Origin: GCA-020344555 sp964548955
GTDB lineage: Bacteria; Planctomycetota; Phycisphaerae; UBA1845
Assembly: GCA_964548955.1 (NCBI GenBank)
Contig: CAZJTP010000115.1
Coordinates: forward strand, 1-14,204
Direction: 5' to 3'
Length of the DNA: 14,204 nucleotides
A program made the translations under genes and the position numbers. Under the pieces are notes generated by a model. It worked only from the letters and a program-made list of their open reading frames with translations. It was not told where the DNA came from and made no database searches. Each line of letters opens with the position of its first letter. The stretch's first letter is position 1. Positions 6,463 through 13,145 of this stretch are shown piece after piece.

Positions 6463-7428
6463 TCAATTATTCTCATCGTGCTCGACGGGCACGACGCATA
6501 AGGACGTTCTTCCGATATAAACGACGTATCGTTCGTCCGCAGACCAGCAGATGTCCACGAATTTATCTCTTCCCGGCTTCGCCTGGCGCCCCGCCAGCCG
6601 AGTAACCATCGGGATGCGCAGGCGCTTACCCACCAGAGTTGCATCAGCCAACGACACGACGTGATGGTAATGTTGTCTGCTGCTGCCACGGACCATGCCT
6701 CCCATAAGGCCCCCCATCTGCATATCCGGGTCAGCAGAGACAAGGACGACCATGGGCTTTTCCACAAATCCGGGACCGGACGCACGACGATCAGCAATAC
6801 ATCGCCTGTGTTCGGCAAGGCGCTCGTCCAGAGGCGACCACTCGTCCGTCGAGCATGCTTCCACGCTCGGGGACAACACCCAACGAATGCTTTTTGTCCC
6901 TTTCTTCAGAAACGTCTTCATCTTCTTGTTGAAGTCGACACCATAAACGGACTGGGTGTCAAACTGAACGAAGAGTGCCGCCACTTCGATTCCACATCGC
7001 GTAATGTAAACCTGCGCGTTGTTCCAGTGATCACTACTAACAATCTCAATCGTTTCCGCCGCCGGATCATATTTATAGTACGACCAGAGCCCAGGCATAT
7101 CCGGCGGCTCGCTCTCGTCTGGCGATGAGGTGGGCTTGCCCTCCTCCGTCCTTGCCCGTCGGATCAACAGTACATCACGATCCGGAAACACCATCAATTC
7201 AGTACGGCCCTCCAGAGCAGGCCACCCAGGCGGTGTGAAGATCTTCACATTCGACGCGATCCGTACCCACGACCAATATAGACCAATTGCAGTTACTATC
7301 AGAACGCCCAGTATGGCAAGGCAGCAGAGCGAGAGCCTCTTAACCAAACGTGCCCACTCAAACTTCCTGCGATTGCCGTCCGTTTTACACCAGTCCTTGT
7401 GGCCCCAGTTTGTGTAATCCTGATTCAT
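6463..7428 (-). CDS. single-pass membrane protein of unknown function
   Basis: Unrecognised protein of 321 residues. ATG at 7428 is chosen because upstream in-frame codons to 7554 translate the palindromic repeats; its ribosome binding site is weak. Residues 1-30 are charged and presumably cytosolic. Residues 32-54 (LSLCCLAILGVLIVTAIGLYWSW) form one TM segment, leaving a soluble domain of about 265 residues outside. That domain is mainly predicted strand, and its C-terminal FVDICWSADERYVVYIG (290-306) with LCVVPV (310-315) looks like one blade of a WD40/TolB-type beta-propeller, but no full propeller can be made out. A short Gly/Met run (MQMGGLMGGM, 236-245) is odd. It lies 254 bp after hutI on the same strand. 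Confidence 0.72.
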   Translation of the reverse strand: MNQDYTNWGHKDWCKTDGNRRKFEWARLVKRLSLCCLAILGVLIVTAIGLYWSWVRIASNVKIFTPPGWPALEGRTELMVFPDRDVLLIRRARTEEGKPTSSPDESEPPDMPGLWSYYKYDPAAETIEIVSSDHWNNAQVYITRCGIEVAALFVQFDTQSVYGVDFNKKMKTFLKKGTKSIRWVLSPSVEACSTDEWSPLDERLAEHRRCIADRRASGPGFVEKPMVVLVSADPDMQMGGLMGGMVRGSSRQHYHHVVSLADATLVGKRLRIPMVTRLAGRQAKPGRDKFVDICWSADERYVVYIGRTSLCVVPVEHDENN

Positions 7429-7480
7429 GTGGTACGGGTCTTGGTACGTGTTTAGCGTGCCCGGAGGCCGCCGAGTAGCT

Positions 7481-7560
7481 CCCCTCCTTGCCAAGGAGGG
7501 GCTGGGGGAGGTCCATCGTTGATCTACAAAACCCCCTAAATCCCCCCTTAGCAAGGGGGG
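7481..7560. repeat. dispersed G/C-rich palindrome pair
   Basis: CCCCTCCTTG (7481-7490) and CAAGGAGGGG (7492-7501) form a 10-bp perfect palindrome around one base. CCCCCCTT (7542-7549) and AAGGGGGG (7553-7560) form an 8-bp stem around AGC. Between them lies GATCTACAAAACCCCCTAAA. This arrangement resembles a dispersed repeat seen in many unrelated bacterial genomes, where it is often mistranslated as 'NPPLARGD'-like peptides. It sits in the hutI-orphan gene gap. Confidence 0.75.
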
Positions 7561-7650
7561 ACGCTAAACACTCGCCCCTTTGCAGGGGGGATGCCAAGCA
7601 CGCATCCCGTCACAAAGGGGACGCTAAGCATGCACCCCTTTGCACGGAGG
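7561..7650. repeat. three-copy 30-bp tandem repeat
   Basis: Three exact 30-bp units at 7561-7590, 7591-7620 and 7621-7650 follow the pattern ACGCTAAGCA-(C/T)-GCACCCCTTTGCA-rGGGG. Units 1 and 3 are the closest and unit 2 is the most diverged. A partial fourth unit (CGCATAGCGTGT) starts at 7651, and the preceding 30 bp (7531-7560) ends with the same AGCAAGGGGGG. Because the period is a multiple of three, the plus strand reads GDAKH every ten residues. There are no unique spacers, so it is not a CRISPR. Confidence 0.75.
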
Positions 7651-7662
7651 CGCATAGCGTGT

Positions 7663-7679
7663 ACCGGCCGTCAACCGGT
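7663..7679. repeat. short ACCGG/CCGGT hairpin
   Basis: ACCGG (7663-7667) and CCGGT (7675-7679) pair around CCGTCAA, ending 4 bp before the hutI stop codon (7683). It resembles a degenerate copy of the hairpin at 6402-6422 (ACCGGT arms). It could mark the hutI transcript end but has no T-run. Confidence 0.4.
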
Positions 7680-7682
7680 GTG

Positions 7683-8912
7683 TCACGATGCTTCGATTCT
7701 CCCCTTCTTCACCACCGCTTGCACGCAGTTTCGGCCGGGTTCGTACATCCACCGGTTATGGTTGGGGACGTCTAGGATCACAAGGTCAGCTTGCATCCCC
7801 ACCTGAATCGCACCGAGGCGGTCTTGGCGATTGAGCGCCGCGGCGGCGTTGGCAGTGGCAGCCACCAGGGTCTCGGTCGGCGTCATGCGCATCTGCGTGC
7901 ACGCAATGTGCATCACCAGAGGCAGCGACTCGACCATGGCCGATCCGGGGTTGTAGTCCGTGGCCAGTGCGACCGGCAGGTCGGCGTCCAGAAGGCGCCG
8001 GGCCGGGGCCTGCTCGACACCGAGGAAAAACGAGCAGCCGGGCAGCAGGACAGCCACACAGCCGGCCGCCTTCATCGCGGCGATACCGGTGTCATCGATC
8101 GTTTCGAGATGGTCGGCTGAGACCGCCCCGACCTCTCCCGCCAGCGCGGTGGCACCCATTTGCGTAATCTGATCGGCGTGCAACCGCGGCGTCAGGCCGA
8201 AGCGCCTGGCCGTCGTCAGGACCCGCCGCGACTGATCGATACCAAATGCCGTTCGCTCGCAAAAAACGTCGCAGAACTCAGCGAGACCTTCGTCGCGCAT
8301 GCAAGCAAGCAGAGACTCGTCGAGCACCGAATCGAGGTACTGATCCGGCCGGCCCTCAAACTCGCGCGGGATCGTATGAGCGGCCAGGTACGTGGCGACC
8401 AGCTCGACAGGCTGAAGCTCCTTGAGCCGTCGGATCGCTTCGAGCATCTTCAACTCGTCCCCGGCGTTGAGACCGTACCCGCTCTTGATCTCGACGGTCG
8501 TCACACCGTTTTGCAGCATTCGCCGCAAGCGCGGCAGGGCCAGCTCGACAAGCTCGTCGCATGAGGCCGAGCGTACCGCCTCGACGGTGACCTTGATCCC
8601 GCCACCGGCCTCGGCGATCTCGGCGTATGATTTACCCTCAATCCGCTGAACGAACTCCGCCTCACGCGTACCGGCAAAGACCGTATGCGTGTGGCAGTCG
8701 ATCAGGCCGGGTACGACACATCCGCACCGTGCATCGACGATCTGGCAGTCGGGCGGTGCGTCGAGTTCCCGCTCCGTGCCGAACCAGGTGATGCGCTCGC
8801 CGTCGACGAGCACCGCGGCCGACTCGACACACCTCGCATTCCGCATCGATCGCCCACCGACAGGACCGGGTGGGACGACGACAAGCTCACCTATGTTGCG
8901 AATCGCCAGCAT
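7683..8912 (-). CDS. hutI: imidazolonepropionase
   Basis: 409-residue metal-dependent amidohydrolase of the HutI family (EC 3.5.2.7), which hydrolyses 4-imidazolone-5-propionate to N-formimino-L-glutamate in cytosolic histidine breakdown. The HxH metal motif is at 74-76 (DCHTHTVFAG, 72-81). EIKSGYGL (141-148) and AAHTIPREF (177-185, His179) are family blocks. HADQ (245-248) supplies another ligand, and Asp319 in ATDYNPGS (317-324) is the usual amidohydrolase Asp. Length matches the family (about 400-415). Start ATG at 8912 gives the normal N-terminus; no strong ribosome binding site precedes it. No other hut gene is in the window, so the rest of the pathway must be elsewhere. Confidence 0.96.
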   Translation of the reverse strand: MLAIRNIGELVVVPPGPVGGRSMRNARCVESAAVLVDGERITWFGTERELDAPPDCQIVDARCGCVVPGLIDCHTHTVFAGTREAEFVQRIEGKSYAEIAEAGGGIKVTVEAVRSASCDELVELALPRLRRMLQNGVTTVEIKSGYGLNAGDELKMLEAIRRLKELQPVELVATYLAAHTIPREFEGRPDQYLDSVLDESLLACMRDEGLAEFCDVFCERTAFGIDQSRRVLTTARRFGLTPRLHADQITQMGATALAGEVGAVSADHLETIDDTGIAAMKAAGCVAVLLPGCSFFLGVEQAPARRLLDADLPVALATDYNPGSAMVESLPLVMHIACTQMRMTPTETLVAATANAAAALNRQDRLGAIQVGMQADLVILDVPNHNRWMYEPGRNCVQAVVKKGRIEAS

Positions 8913-9285
8913 TGATTGCCATCCGTTCAGAGATACCTTCCATGGTCATGCAGATCCGTCGCTTGCGCTCCGGGCTCGGATTTCCTTTGTCGCACAGGGG
9001 ACTGATATTCAGCCGTGTACTTTGCCGATGGACGAATATCCTTCTTGCACGGCGTAATATCTCATTAACGAACCGAGCTGTAAACGACTGCGCGTGTTAT
9101 CGTCCTCCGTAGTACATTCGAGTGATCAGCGGTTTTATGTAGCGGCCGGCGTCCCCGCCGGCCGTCGGGCGCAATAACGCCCGCCCGGGGAGACGGCATG
9201 CGAGGACGCAGGCCGCTACAAGCTGTAAACGCCCCGTGCAGTAACGCTGCTGGCTTGGCACCCGGTTCGGAGGCGATTATCGTTG
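8913..9285. other. divergent intergenic region
   Basis: This 373-bp region separates hutI (minus) from the zinc-ribbon membrane protein (plus), so promoters for both should lie here. I see no strong -35/-10 pair for either. It holds a REPIN-like element (9139-9219) and an 11-bp direct repeat, AGCTGTAAACG (9076-9086 and 9221-9231). No gene is convincing on either strand. Confidence 0.5.
9139..9219. repeat. REPIN-like composite of two inverted hairpins with GTAG feet
   Basis: GTAG (9139-9142) is followed by a 22-nt palindrome with CGGCCGGC and GCCGGCCG arms around a GTCCCC centre (9143-9164). On the minus strand GTAG (9219-9216) is followed by a matching 22-nt unit (9215-9194), CGGCCTGCGTCCTCGCATGC plus CG, which differs from the first at four positions. 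The outer arms TGTAGCGGCC (9138-9147) and GGCCGCTACA (9211-9220) are a perfect 10-bp inverted repeat. The spacer contains its own hairpin CGGGCG-caataa-CGCCCG (9166-9183). Confidence 0.8.
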
Positions 9286-10674
9286 ATGGAAGCCGTGGGC
9301 GATACAACTACCATTTCGGAGGCGATGCCTCGGACTACTGAGGGAGTCCGTGAGCCGCGCTGGCCTGCTGCCATGGCCTTTGTCACCGGGTGGCTCCTGC
9401 CGGCGACGACGGCGCGACGAACTCAACATATGCCGCTTGCGTACGCGTGGCTGGTTCATCTGATCGCGGCTCTGATCATCGTCGCGCTTATCATCCTCCT
9501 TGTGGCGTGGTCGGAGGCAGGCGGTCATTTGTACGATATTGACCGCGTCTTTCTTAAATTCGAACTGATTGTCGACGAGATCGCTGAGGAGCTTACTTCC
9601 CCTCCTTACGGAGAGACTGCGGCCGTACTTGCTGTCGCGCTGTCGATCGAGGCAGCGTTCCTGGTGCTCGCGCTTTTGGTCATGCCGTGGGGGGCGCGCG
9701 ACGAGCCATTGCGGGCGAGCTTTCGCAACGCACTTCGACAAACATGGCTGCGGACGGTGCAGATCATTCCTTGTGTGTTCATTGTCGGATCATTTGCGGT
9801 TATTGTGAATCAACGTGGAGGCGTATTCTCGTATCTTGAGTATGGAATACCCATGATCGTAGAAGCGGGCTTCGCGGCGGCGCTTTGGCTTCTGTGGGGT
9901 CTGTTGCGTGCCGTCGGTGCGAGCCGGGCCGTGCCGCCGATTGAGCGGCCGCCGATGTGTGAGGCGTGTGGTTATAACTTGACCACGATTCCAATGGATA
10001 GCCGGTGTCCCGAGTGCGGCATCGCGGTTGCAGTCTCATTGGGTCCTGACGCGAGAGCCGGGACACCGTGGAACCGGCGACAAAATGTGGGATGCTGGCG
10101 CGCATGGTGGCAATGTTCTGTCACAGCGTTTCACTGCCCCGGTGAGCTTGGTCGCCAGGTCCGGGTGATCTCGCCCGTAACTGATCATCGCGTGTTTTTG
10201 GCCCTTCATCTTCCCGTCATCTTTCTGATCGGGGCCGCAGGCATCATGGCGTTATACGTTGCGATTGAAGGCTTCGATGAGTTGGCTGAAGAACCTACGT
10301 TCGTGTCTATCGCCGCGCCGATCCTCGGGATTGCCTGCGTCGGCGGCGCCGTGCTGTTTGCCCTTTTCGCAGCATTGATCGTTGGCGTGATCGAAAGCCT
10401 TCGCTGCAAACGCAATCTCCTGCCTGGTGCGATTCAGGTAGCCTGCTACTTGGCTGGATTCCTGGCCGTGTGGGTACTGTTCGGCGCCATCAGCAGTGTG
10501 ACTATGGTGGTGCTCAGCGACACGCACTGGTTCTATTCTCTCGAAATACTGACAGGGATCGATCAATATGTCCTGGGCACTTGGCTGTGGCTGCTGACCA
10601 ACGCGGTGTGGGGTATCTGGTACTTCGTTCTGGTGGCGCGTGGCACCGCCGGAACCAAGTACGCCAATCGATAG
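9286..10674 (+). CDS. polytopic membrane protein with central zinc ribbon
   Basis: Unrecognised membrane protein of 462 residues. ATG at 9286 is used; a TTG directly before it (9283) is an equally possible start, and GGAGG lies 9-12 nt upstream of the two. About eight TM segments are seen at 52-74, 112-134, 160-175, 186-208, 304-326, 343-369, 384-410 and 426-452. Between segments 4 and 5 is a soluble domain with CEACGYNL (225-232) and CPECG (241-245), a four-cysteine zinc ribbon (Cys225, 228, 241, 244). Membrane proteins with this ribbon are, to my knowledge, common in Planctomycetota, with unknown function. It stands alone on its strand and is divergent from hutI. No transporter or enzyme motif could be identified. 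Confidence 0.85.
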   Translation: MEAVGDTTTISEAMPRTTEGVREPRWPAAMAFVTGWLLPATTARRTQHMPLAYAWLVHLIAALIIVALIILLVAWSEAGGHLYDIDRVFLKFELIVDEIAEELTSPPYGETAAVLAVALSIEAAFLVLALLVMPWGARDEPLRASFRNALRQTWLRTVQIIPCVFIVGSFAVIVNQRGGVFSYLEYGIPMIVEAGFAAALWLLWGLLRAVGASRAVPPIERPPMCEACGYNLTTIPMDSRCPECGIAVAVSLGPDARAGTPWNRRQNVGCWRAWWQCSVTAFHCPGELGRQVRVISPVTDHRVFLALHLPVIFLIGAAGIMALYVAIEGFDELAEEPTFVSIAAPILGIACVGGAVLFALFAALIVGVIESLRCKRNLLPGAIQVACYLAGFLAVWVLFGAISSVTMVVLSDTHWFYSLEILTGIDQYVLGTWLWLLTNAVWGIWYFVLVARGTAGTKYANR

Positions 10675-10720
10675 CCGCGCTGGTCATGCACAGTGGGCAG
10701 CGGCAAGGTGTCAATCTGGA

Positions 10721-10743
10721 GTGCATCCCGTTTTGGATGGCAC
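10721..10743. repeat. hairpin after the membrane protein gene
   Basis: GTGCATCC (10721-10728) pairs with GGATGGCAC (10735-10743) with one bulged base, around CGTTTT. It lies 46 bp after the stop codon at 10674. A transcript-end function is possible, but no T-run follows on the plus strand. Confidence 0.45.
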
Positions 10744-10779
10744 GGGCAAAATTCTGAACCCATGATAAAGGGTAACTCT

Positions 10780-10914
10780 TCAGCCGTTTGCAATCCCATG
10801 CTCAAGCTGCTGCCTCCAGGCGATCTTGCCCTCCACGTTCCGCGCGGTTACCATGCTGAATCGGCGATGAACGTCCAAGCCGATCATCACCGCCACCCGA
10901 TCCGTCATCTTCAT
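10780..10914 (-). pseudogene. truncated IS110-family transposase, N-terminal stump
   Basis: On the minus strand ATG at 10914 is preceded by GGGAG 6-7 nt upstream and opens a 44-codon frame that ends at a TGA (10782-10780). It reads MKMTDRVAVMIGLDVHRRFS, then MVTARNVEGKIAWRQQLEHG and IANG. IGLDVHRRFS is the start of the DEDD (RuvC-like) domain of IS110 transposases, and Asp14 is the first catalytic Asp. In intact relatives I recall, the sequence continues after RQ.LEHA for some 300 residues; here the similarity stops at about residue 40. The rest of the transposase is not in the window, so this is a dead fragment left by deletion or recombination. Confidence 0.82.
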
Positions 10915-10941
10915 GGCTGTCTCCCATCGTTATGGTGTTCT

Positions 10942-10970
10942 GGATACTCACAACAACAACGCGAGTATCC
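10942..10970. repeat. 8-bp hairpin upstream of the IS110 stump
   Basis: GGATACTC (10942-10949) and GAGTATCC (10963-10970) are perfect complements around a 13-nt CAA-rich loop. The hairpin lies 28 bp upstream of the transposase start, in the leader region. In the IS110 group proper, as characterised for IS621, the non-coding end upstream of the transposase encodes the bridge RNA. This could therefore be a stem-loop of a bridge RNA remnant; that is inference. Confidence 0.6.
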
Positions 10971-11354
10971 TAACGACCAGGCCGAGGTTGGCTCACTTCA
11001 TAGCTTCTCCTTGTATGCGATCAACGCCGGACAATATACCTTCCGGCAGGAGACAGCCTTTCATGCGATTACTTTCGAGCAGGCATTCAGCCTGCAACGC
11101 GCACGTCTTTATGTGCCGGGGGAGCACGGCATCTTCAGCAACATCATCCGCGTACCCATAACGTTGCCACCGGAGCGTTTTCGGGGCGTGCCAAAGCGGA
11201 ATGAGGGTGGCTCAAGCGTTCCGACCACAGAGTGAACTGCTCTTACGGAACATCCTTTATGTAAGACAATAGAGTGGCTTTGTCCAGTGTAAGTGTGTGG
11301 CTCAATTCGGCGCAAGCTGATTGTGGCGGGCCCGCAAGGCCGGGAGCTGCCCCA
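10971..11354. other. gene-poor stretch, possible IS110 left flank
   Basis: No convincing gene is seen on either strand. The plus-strand open frame covering 10693-11235 runs across the transposase stump and has no family features. One short hairpin, GCAGGC-attca-GCCTGC, lies at 11079-11095. If the IS110 element's non-coding end survives, it should be in the part nearest 10971. I cannot locate its terminus. Confidence 0.45.
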
Positions 11355-12155
11355 TCAGGACAGCATCTTTTCCCTAACGTCACGCCGTTTGTTTCCGACG
11401 ATCGCGGTGTATTGAATGGGCTGACGGTTGGTCCCGACCCGGTGCTGGTAGCGCTGCGTCTTGCGAACCTCAAGTGTCTTGTCGGCCATCACTGATTGGA
11501 TGAGCCGCGCGAATCCGCTGCTGTCGTCCTGATCGAGGAAACTTGACTTGATGTTGAAGGCGATCCAGCCGCCGGGCTCGATCAGGTTGTAAGCGTTGGC
11601 GAACGCCTCGGTGGGAATGTCCCCGAAGCCAAGAGCTGCGACGCAGGTTAGACAGTTGAACCTATACCCAGCGAGTTCACGTCGATCGCTCTGATTCAAT
11701 CGCGTCATATCAACAACGCGGTAGTTCGCATAGATACCCGGGCGATCCCGCTCTGTGGCCTCAGCGGCCGCCTCGATGATGTCCGCGCCGACTATAAACT
11801 TAACACCCATGTCAGCGAGCTCTTCGCCAACCATGCCGTTTCCGGCACCGAGATCCAGCACTCGCAACGCGGCTGCCTGTGTGCCCGCGGCAGTCAGTTC
11901 GGCCTCAAAGAGCTTCCGAATCCTGGCCGGAGAGTCGCACTTCAGGATGTCGTAAATGAGGTGTTCGTACAGACCGGGCACGGAGAACAGTTCATCGTAG
12001 TCATGGAGCCGAATCTCACGCCACTCGCCGTTCACGCGGACCACGCACCACTCTTCATCCTGCGTGAACGAGAGATCCGCCGGGGGCAGGGCGATTCGGA
12101 GGTCGTTGTGTAGCGTGCTTCGTTGTCCAATATGCGTGCTCGTCGCCACGGTCAT
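11355..12155 (-). CDS. class I SAM-dependent methyltransferase
   Basis: 266-residue cytosolic methyltransferase. ATG at 12155 has AAGGAG 8 nt upstream. Motif I is VLDLGAGNGMVGEEL (99-113), the SAM-binding glycine loop; VGADII (122-127) is the acidic end of strand 2; VVDMTRL (147-153) and LTCVAALGFGDIP (169-181) follow; and IEPGGWIAFNIKS (192-204) is the strand 5 region. An N-terminal extension of about 95 residues with LHDYDELFSVPGLYEHLIYD (50-69) precedes the fold and probably helps define the substrate, which I cannot name. It does not show features I would use to call a glycine or sarcosine N-methyltransferase. It starts 23 bp after marR on the same strand and is probably co-transcribed with it. 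Confidence 0.88.
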   Translation of the reverse strand: MTVATSTHIGQRSTLHNDLRIALPPADLSFTQDEEWCVVRVNGEWREIRLHDYDELFSVPGLYEHLIYDILKCDSPARIRKLFEAELTAAGTQAAALRVLDLGAGNGMVGEELADMGVKFIVGADIIEAAAEATERDRPGIYANYRVVDMTRLNQSDRRELAGYRFNCLTCVAALGFGDIPTEAFANAYNLIEPGGWIAFNIKSSFLDQDDSSGFARLIQSVMADKTLEVRKTQRYQHRVGTNRQPIQYTAIVGNKRRDVREKMLS

Positions 12156-12178
12156 ACAAAAAGCTCCTTGCGGGTTCG

Positions 12179-12757
12179 TCAGGGTACTGTTGGCGCTTTC
12201 GCGGGAATTGCCTCTGAGTCAGTGGACTCGGCAGCGGTCTCAGCCGGCGACATCACCGGCGGCGCCCCTTGGGTGGCCGCATCCAACGACCCAGGCACCA
12301 GCAGTGGCGAAGCATCGAGGGACTCCGCGTCCATCATCGCCGCGATGCGCTGCAACGTTGCCAGGATCGTGGTCTGCTCCCACTCCTCCAACCTGACCAG
12401 CTCCTGTCGGAACCGGTCTTGCAGGAGCGAGGGAGCTGCCGCCAGGACATCTTCCCCGTCGCAGGTGAGGCGGACGGTAACGCTTCGCCGGTCCTGCCCG
12501 TTCCGGGTTCGATCTACCAACCCTCTATTCGTGAGTCGATCCAGGATACCCGTCACCGTTGGCCCGCTAAGATGGACCGCTCGGGCGAGGGCGCCGGTCG
12601 AGGATACGCCCAGGTTGGCCGCAGCTTGCAGGGTAGCTAGCTGCGGTCCGGTCAGCCCATGCTCCTCAGCGAGCCGCCGAGAATGGAGATCGATGGCGCG
12701 TATGATCCGGCGAAGCGCCGCGACGATCTGGTTTTCCATGCTGAGTGTGGTTCCCAC
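12179..12757 (-). CDS. MarR-family transcriptional regulator
   Basis: 192 residues from a GTG at 12757, favoured over the in-frame ATG at 12739 because GGAAGGG lies upstream of the GTG only. The winged helix-turn-helix is clear: LTGPQLATLQAAANLGVSST (35-54), recognition helix region HLSGPTVTGILDRLTNRGLV (62-81) and wing DRTRNGQDRRSVTVRLT (82-98), with the Asp-Arg pair typical of MarR. A dimerisation helix covers about 108-142. The last 50 residues (143-192) are a low-complexity Ala/Pro/Ser/Glu tail, longer than in usual MarR proteins (about 140-150). It is divergent from an osmoprotectant transporter and precedes a methyltransferase gene; it probably represses its own promoter. Regulation of the transporter is an inference from layout. 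Confidence 0.93.
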   Translation of the reverse strand: MGTTLSMENQIVAALRRIIRAIDLHSRRLAEEHGLTGPQLATLQAAANLGVSSTGALARAVHLSGPTVTGILDRLTNRGLVDRTRNGQDRRSVTVRLTCDGEDVLAAAPSLLQDRFRQELVRLEEWEQTTILATLQRIAAMMDAESLDASPLLVPGSLDAATQGAPPVMSPAETAAESTDSEAIPAKAPTVP

Positions 12758-12791
12758 GCTAACCCTTCCGAGACAAGCACTCCGTCCGATA

Positions 12792-12840
12792 GTTACGACC
12801 CAACATGCTAGGGTGCTATCTATTCTGTGTCAACCGTAAC
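12792..12840 (-). promoter_or_regulatory. marR promoter with flanking GTTACG/CGTAAC arms
   Basis: On the minus strand TTGACA (12833-12828) and TAGCAT (12810-12805) are exactly 17 bp apart. The -35 is consensus and the -10 matches 4 of 6. Transcription would start near 12798 and run into marR (GTG at 12757). The promoter is bracketed by an inverted repeat, GTTACG (12792-12797) and CGTAAC (12835-12840). A TGCTA-GGG-TGCTA direct repeat (12806-12818) covers the -10. Arms this far apart (38 bp) are not a single MarR box, but may be half sites. Confidence 0.6.
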
Positions 12841-12854
12841 ACCGGAGGATGGCG

Positions 12855-13145
12855 ATGGCGTGCGCAACCTATGGCGTGAAAAGCACTTGCGATGCAAATG
12901 CTACTAGGATACACCCGGATTGCGTCAAAAGTTCGTTTGTGTGCGAAATGTCTGGGGCGGTTGTAATGCCCATCTGGCATCCAGCCCGTTCGATGCTTAT
13001 GATCGCAAACCGTGGTCTCGGGCAGCAGCAAGCCTCGGCAACCGGTGGCAAGACACTATCGACCGCCCCCCGGTTCACCGGCATTCTCGCCCGAGACAGA
13101 TGGCCTCATGGCGCTGCGGCGCCGGTTTTGTGCGAGTCCCCATGA
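12855..13145 (+). CDS. possible small ORF overlapping the transporter ATPase
   Basis: A 96-codon frame. GGAGG (12844-12848) is placed 6 nt before the ATG at 12855, and the stop codon shares ATGA with the start of the ATPase gene (13142). This signal pair is what a translationally coupled leader gene would show. Against it, the protein (MACATYGVKSTCDANATRIH at its start) has no domain, TM segment or family I recognise, and its codon use is less biased than that of the neighbours. It may be chance or a decayed gene. It fills most of the 384-bp gap between marR and the ATPase. Confidence 0.3.
   Translation: MACATYGVKSTCDANATRIHPDCVKSSFVCEMSGAVVMPIWHPARSMLMIANRGLGQQQASATGGKTLSTAPRFTGILARDRWPHGAAAPVLCESP

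Noticed and set aside
6240..6818. 192-codon minus-strand open frame
   Set aside because: Out-of-frame overlap with the orphan membrane protein and the small protein; reads through a hairpin repeat.
7561..7650. Possible CRISPR array
   Set aside because: Units are contiguous with no unique spacers, are imperfect, and no cas gene is present.
7488..7775. Repetitive GDAKH-type protein
   Set aside because: It is a translation of the palindrome block and the 30-bp tandem repeat, with no start signal.
10693..11235. 180-codon plus-strand open frame
   Set aside because: It crosses the minus-strand IS110 stump, contains hairpins, and its translation has no domain or TM pattern.
12123..12839. 238-codon plus-strand open frame
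   Set aside because: Ser/Arg-rich antisense shadow of marR.
12920..13141. N-terminal extension of the ABC ATPase
   Set aside because: The added 74 residues do not belong to the family; MIRLTDISKSF is the normal start.
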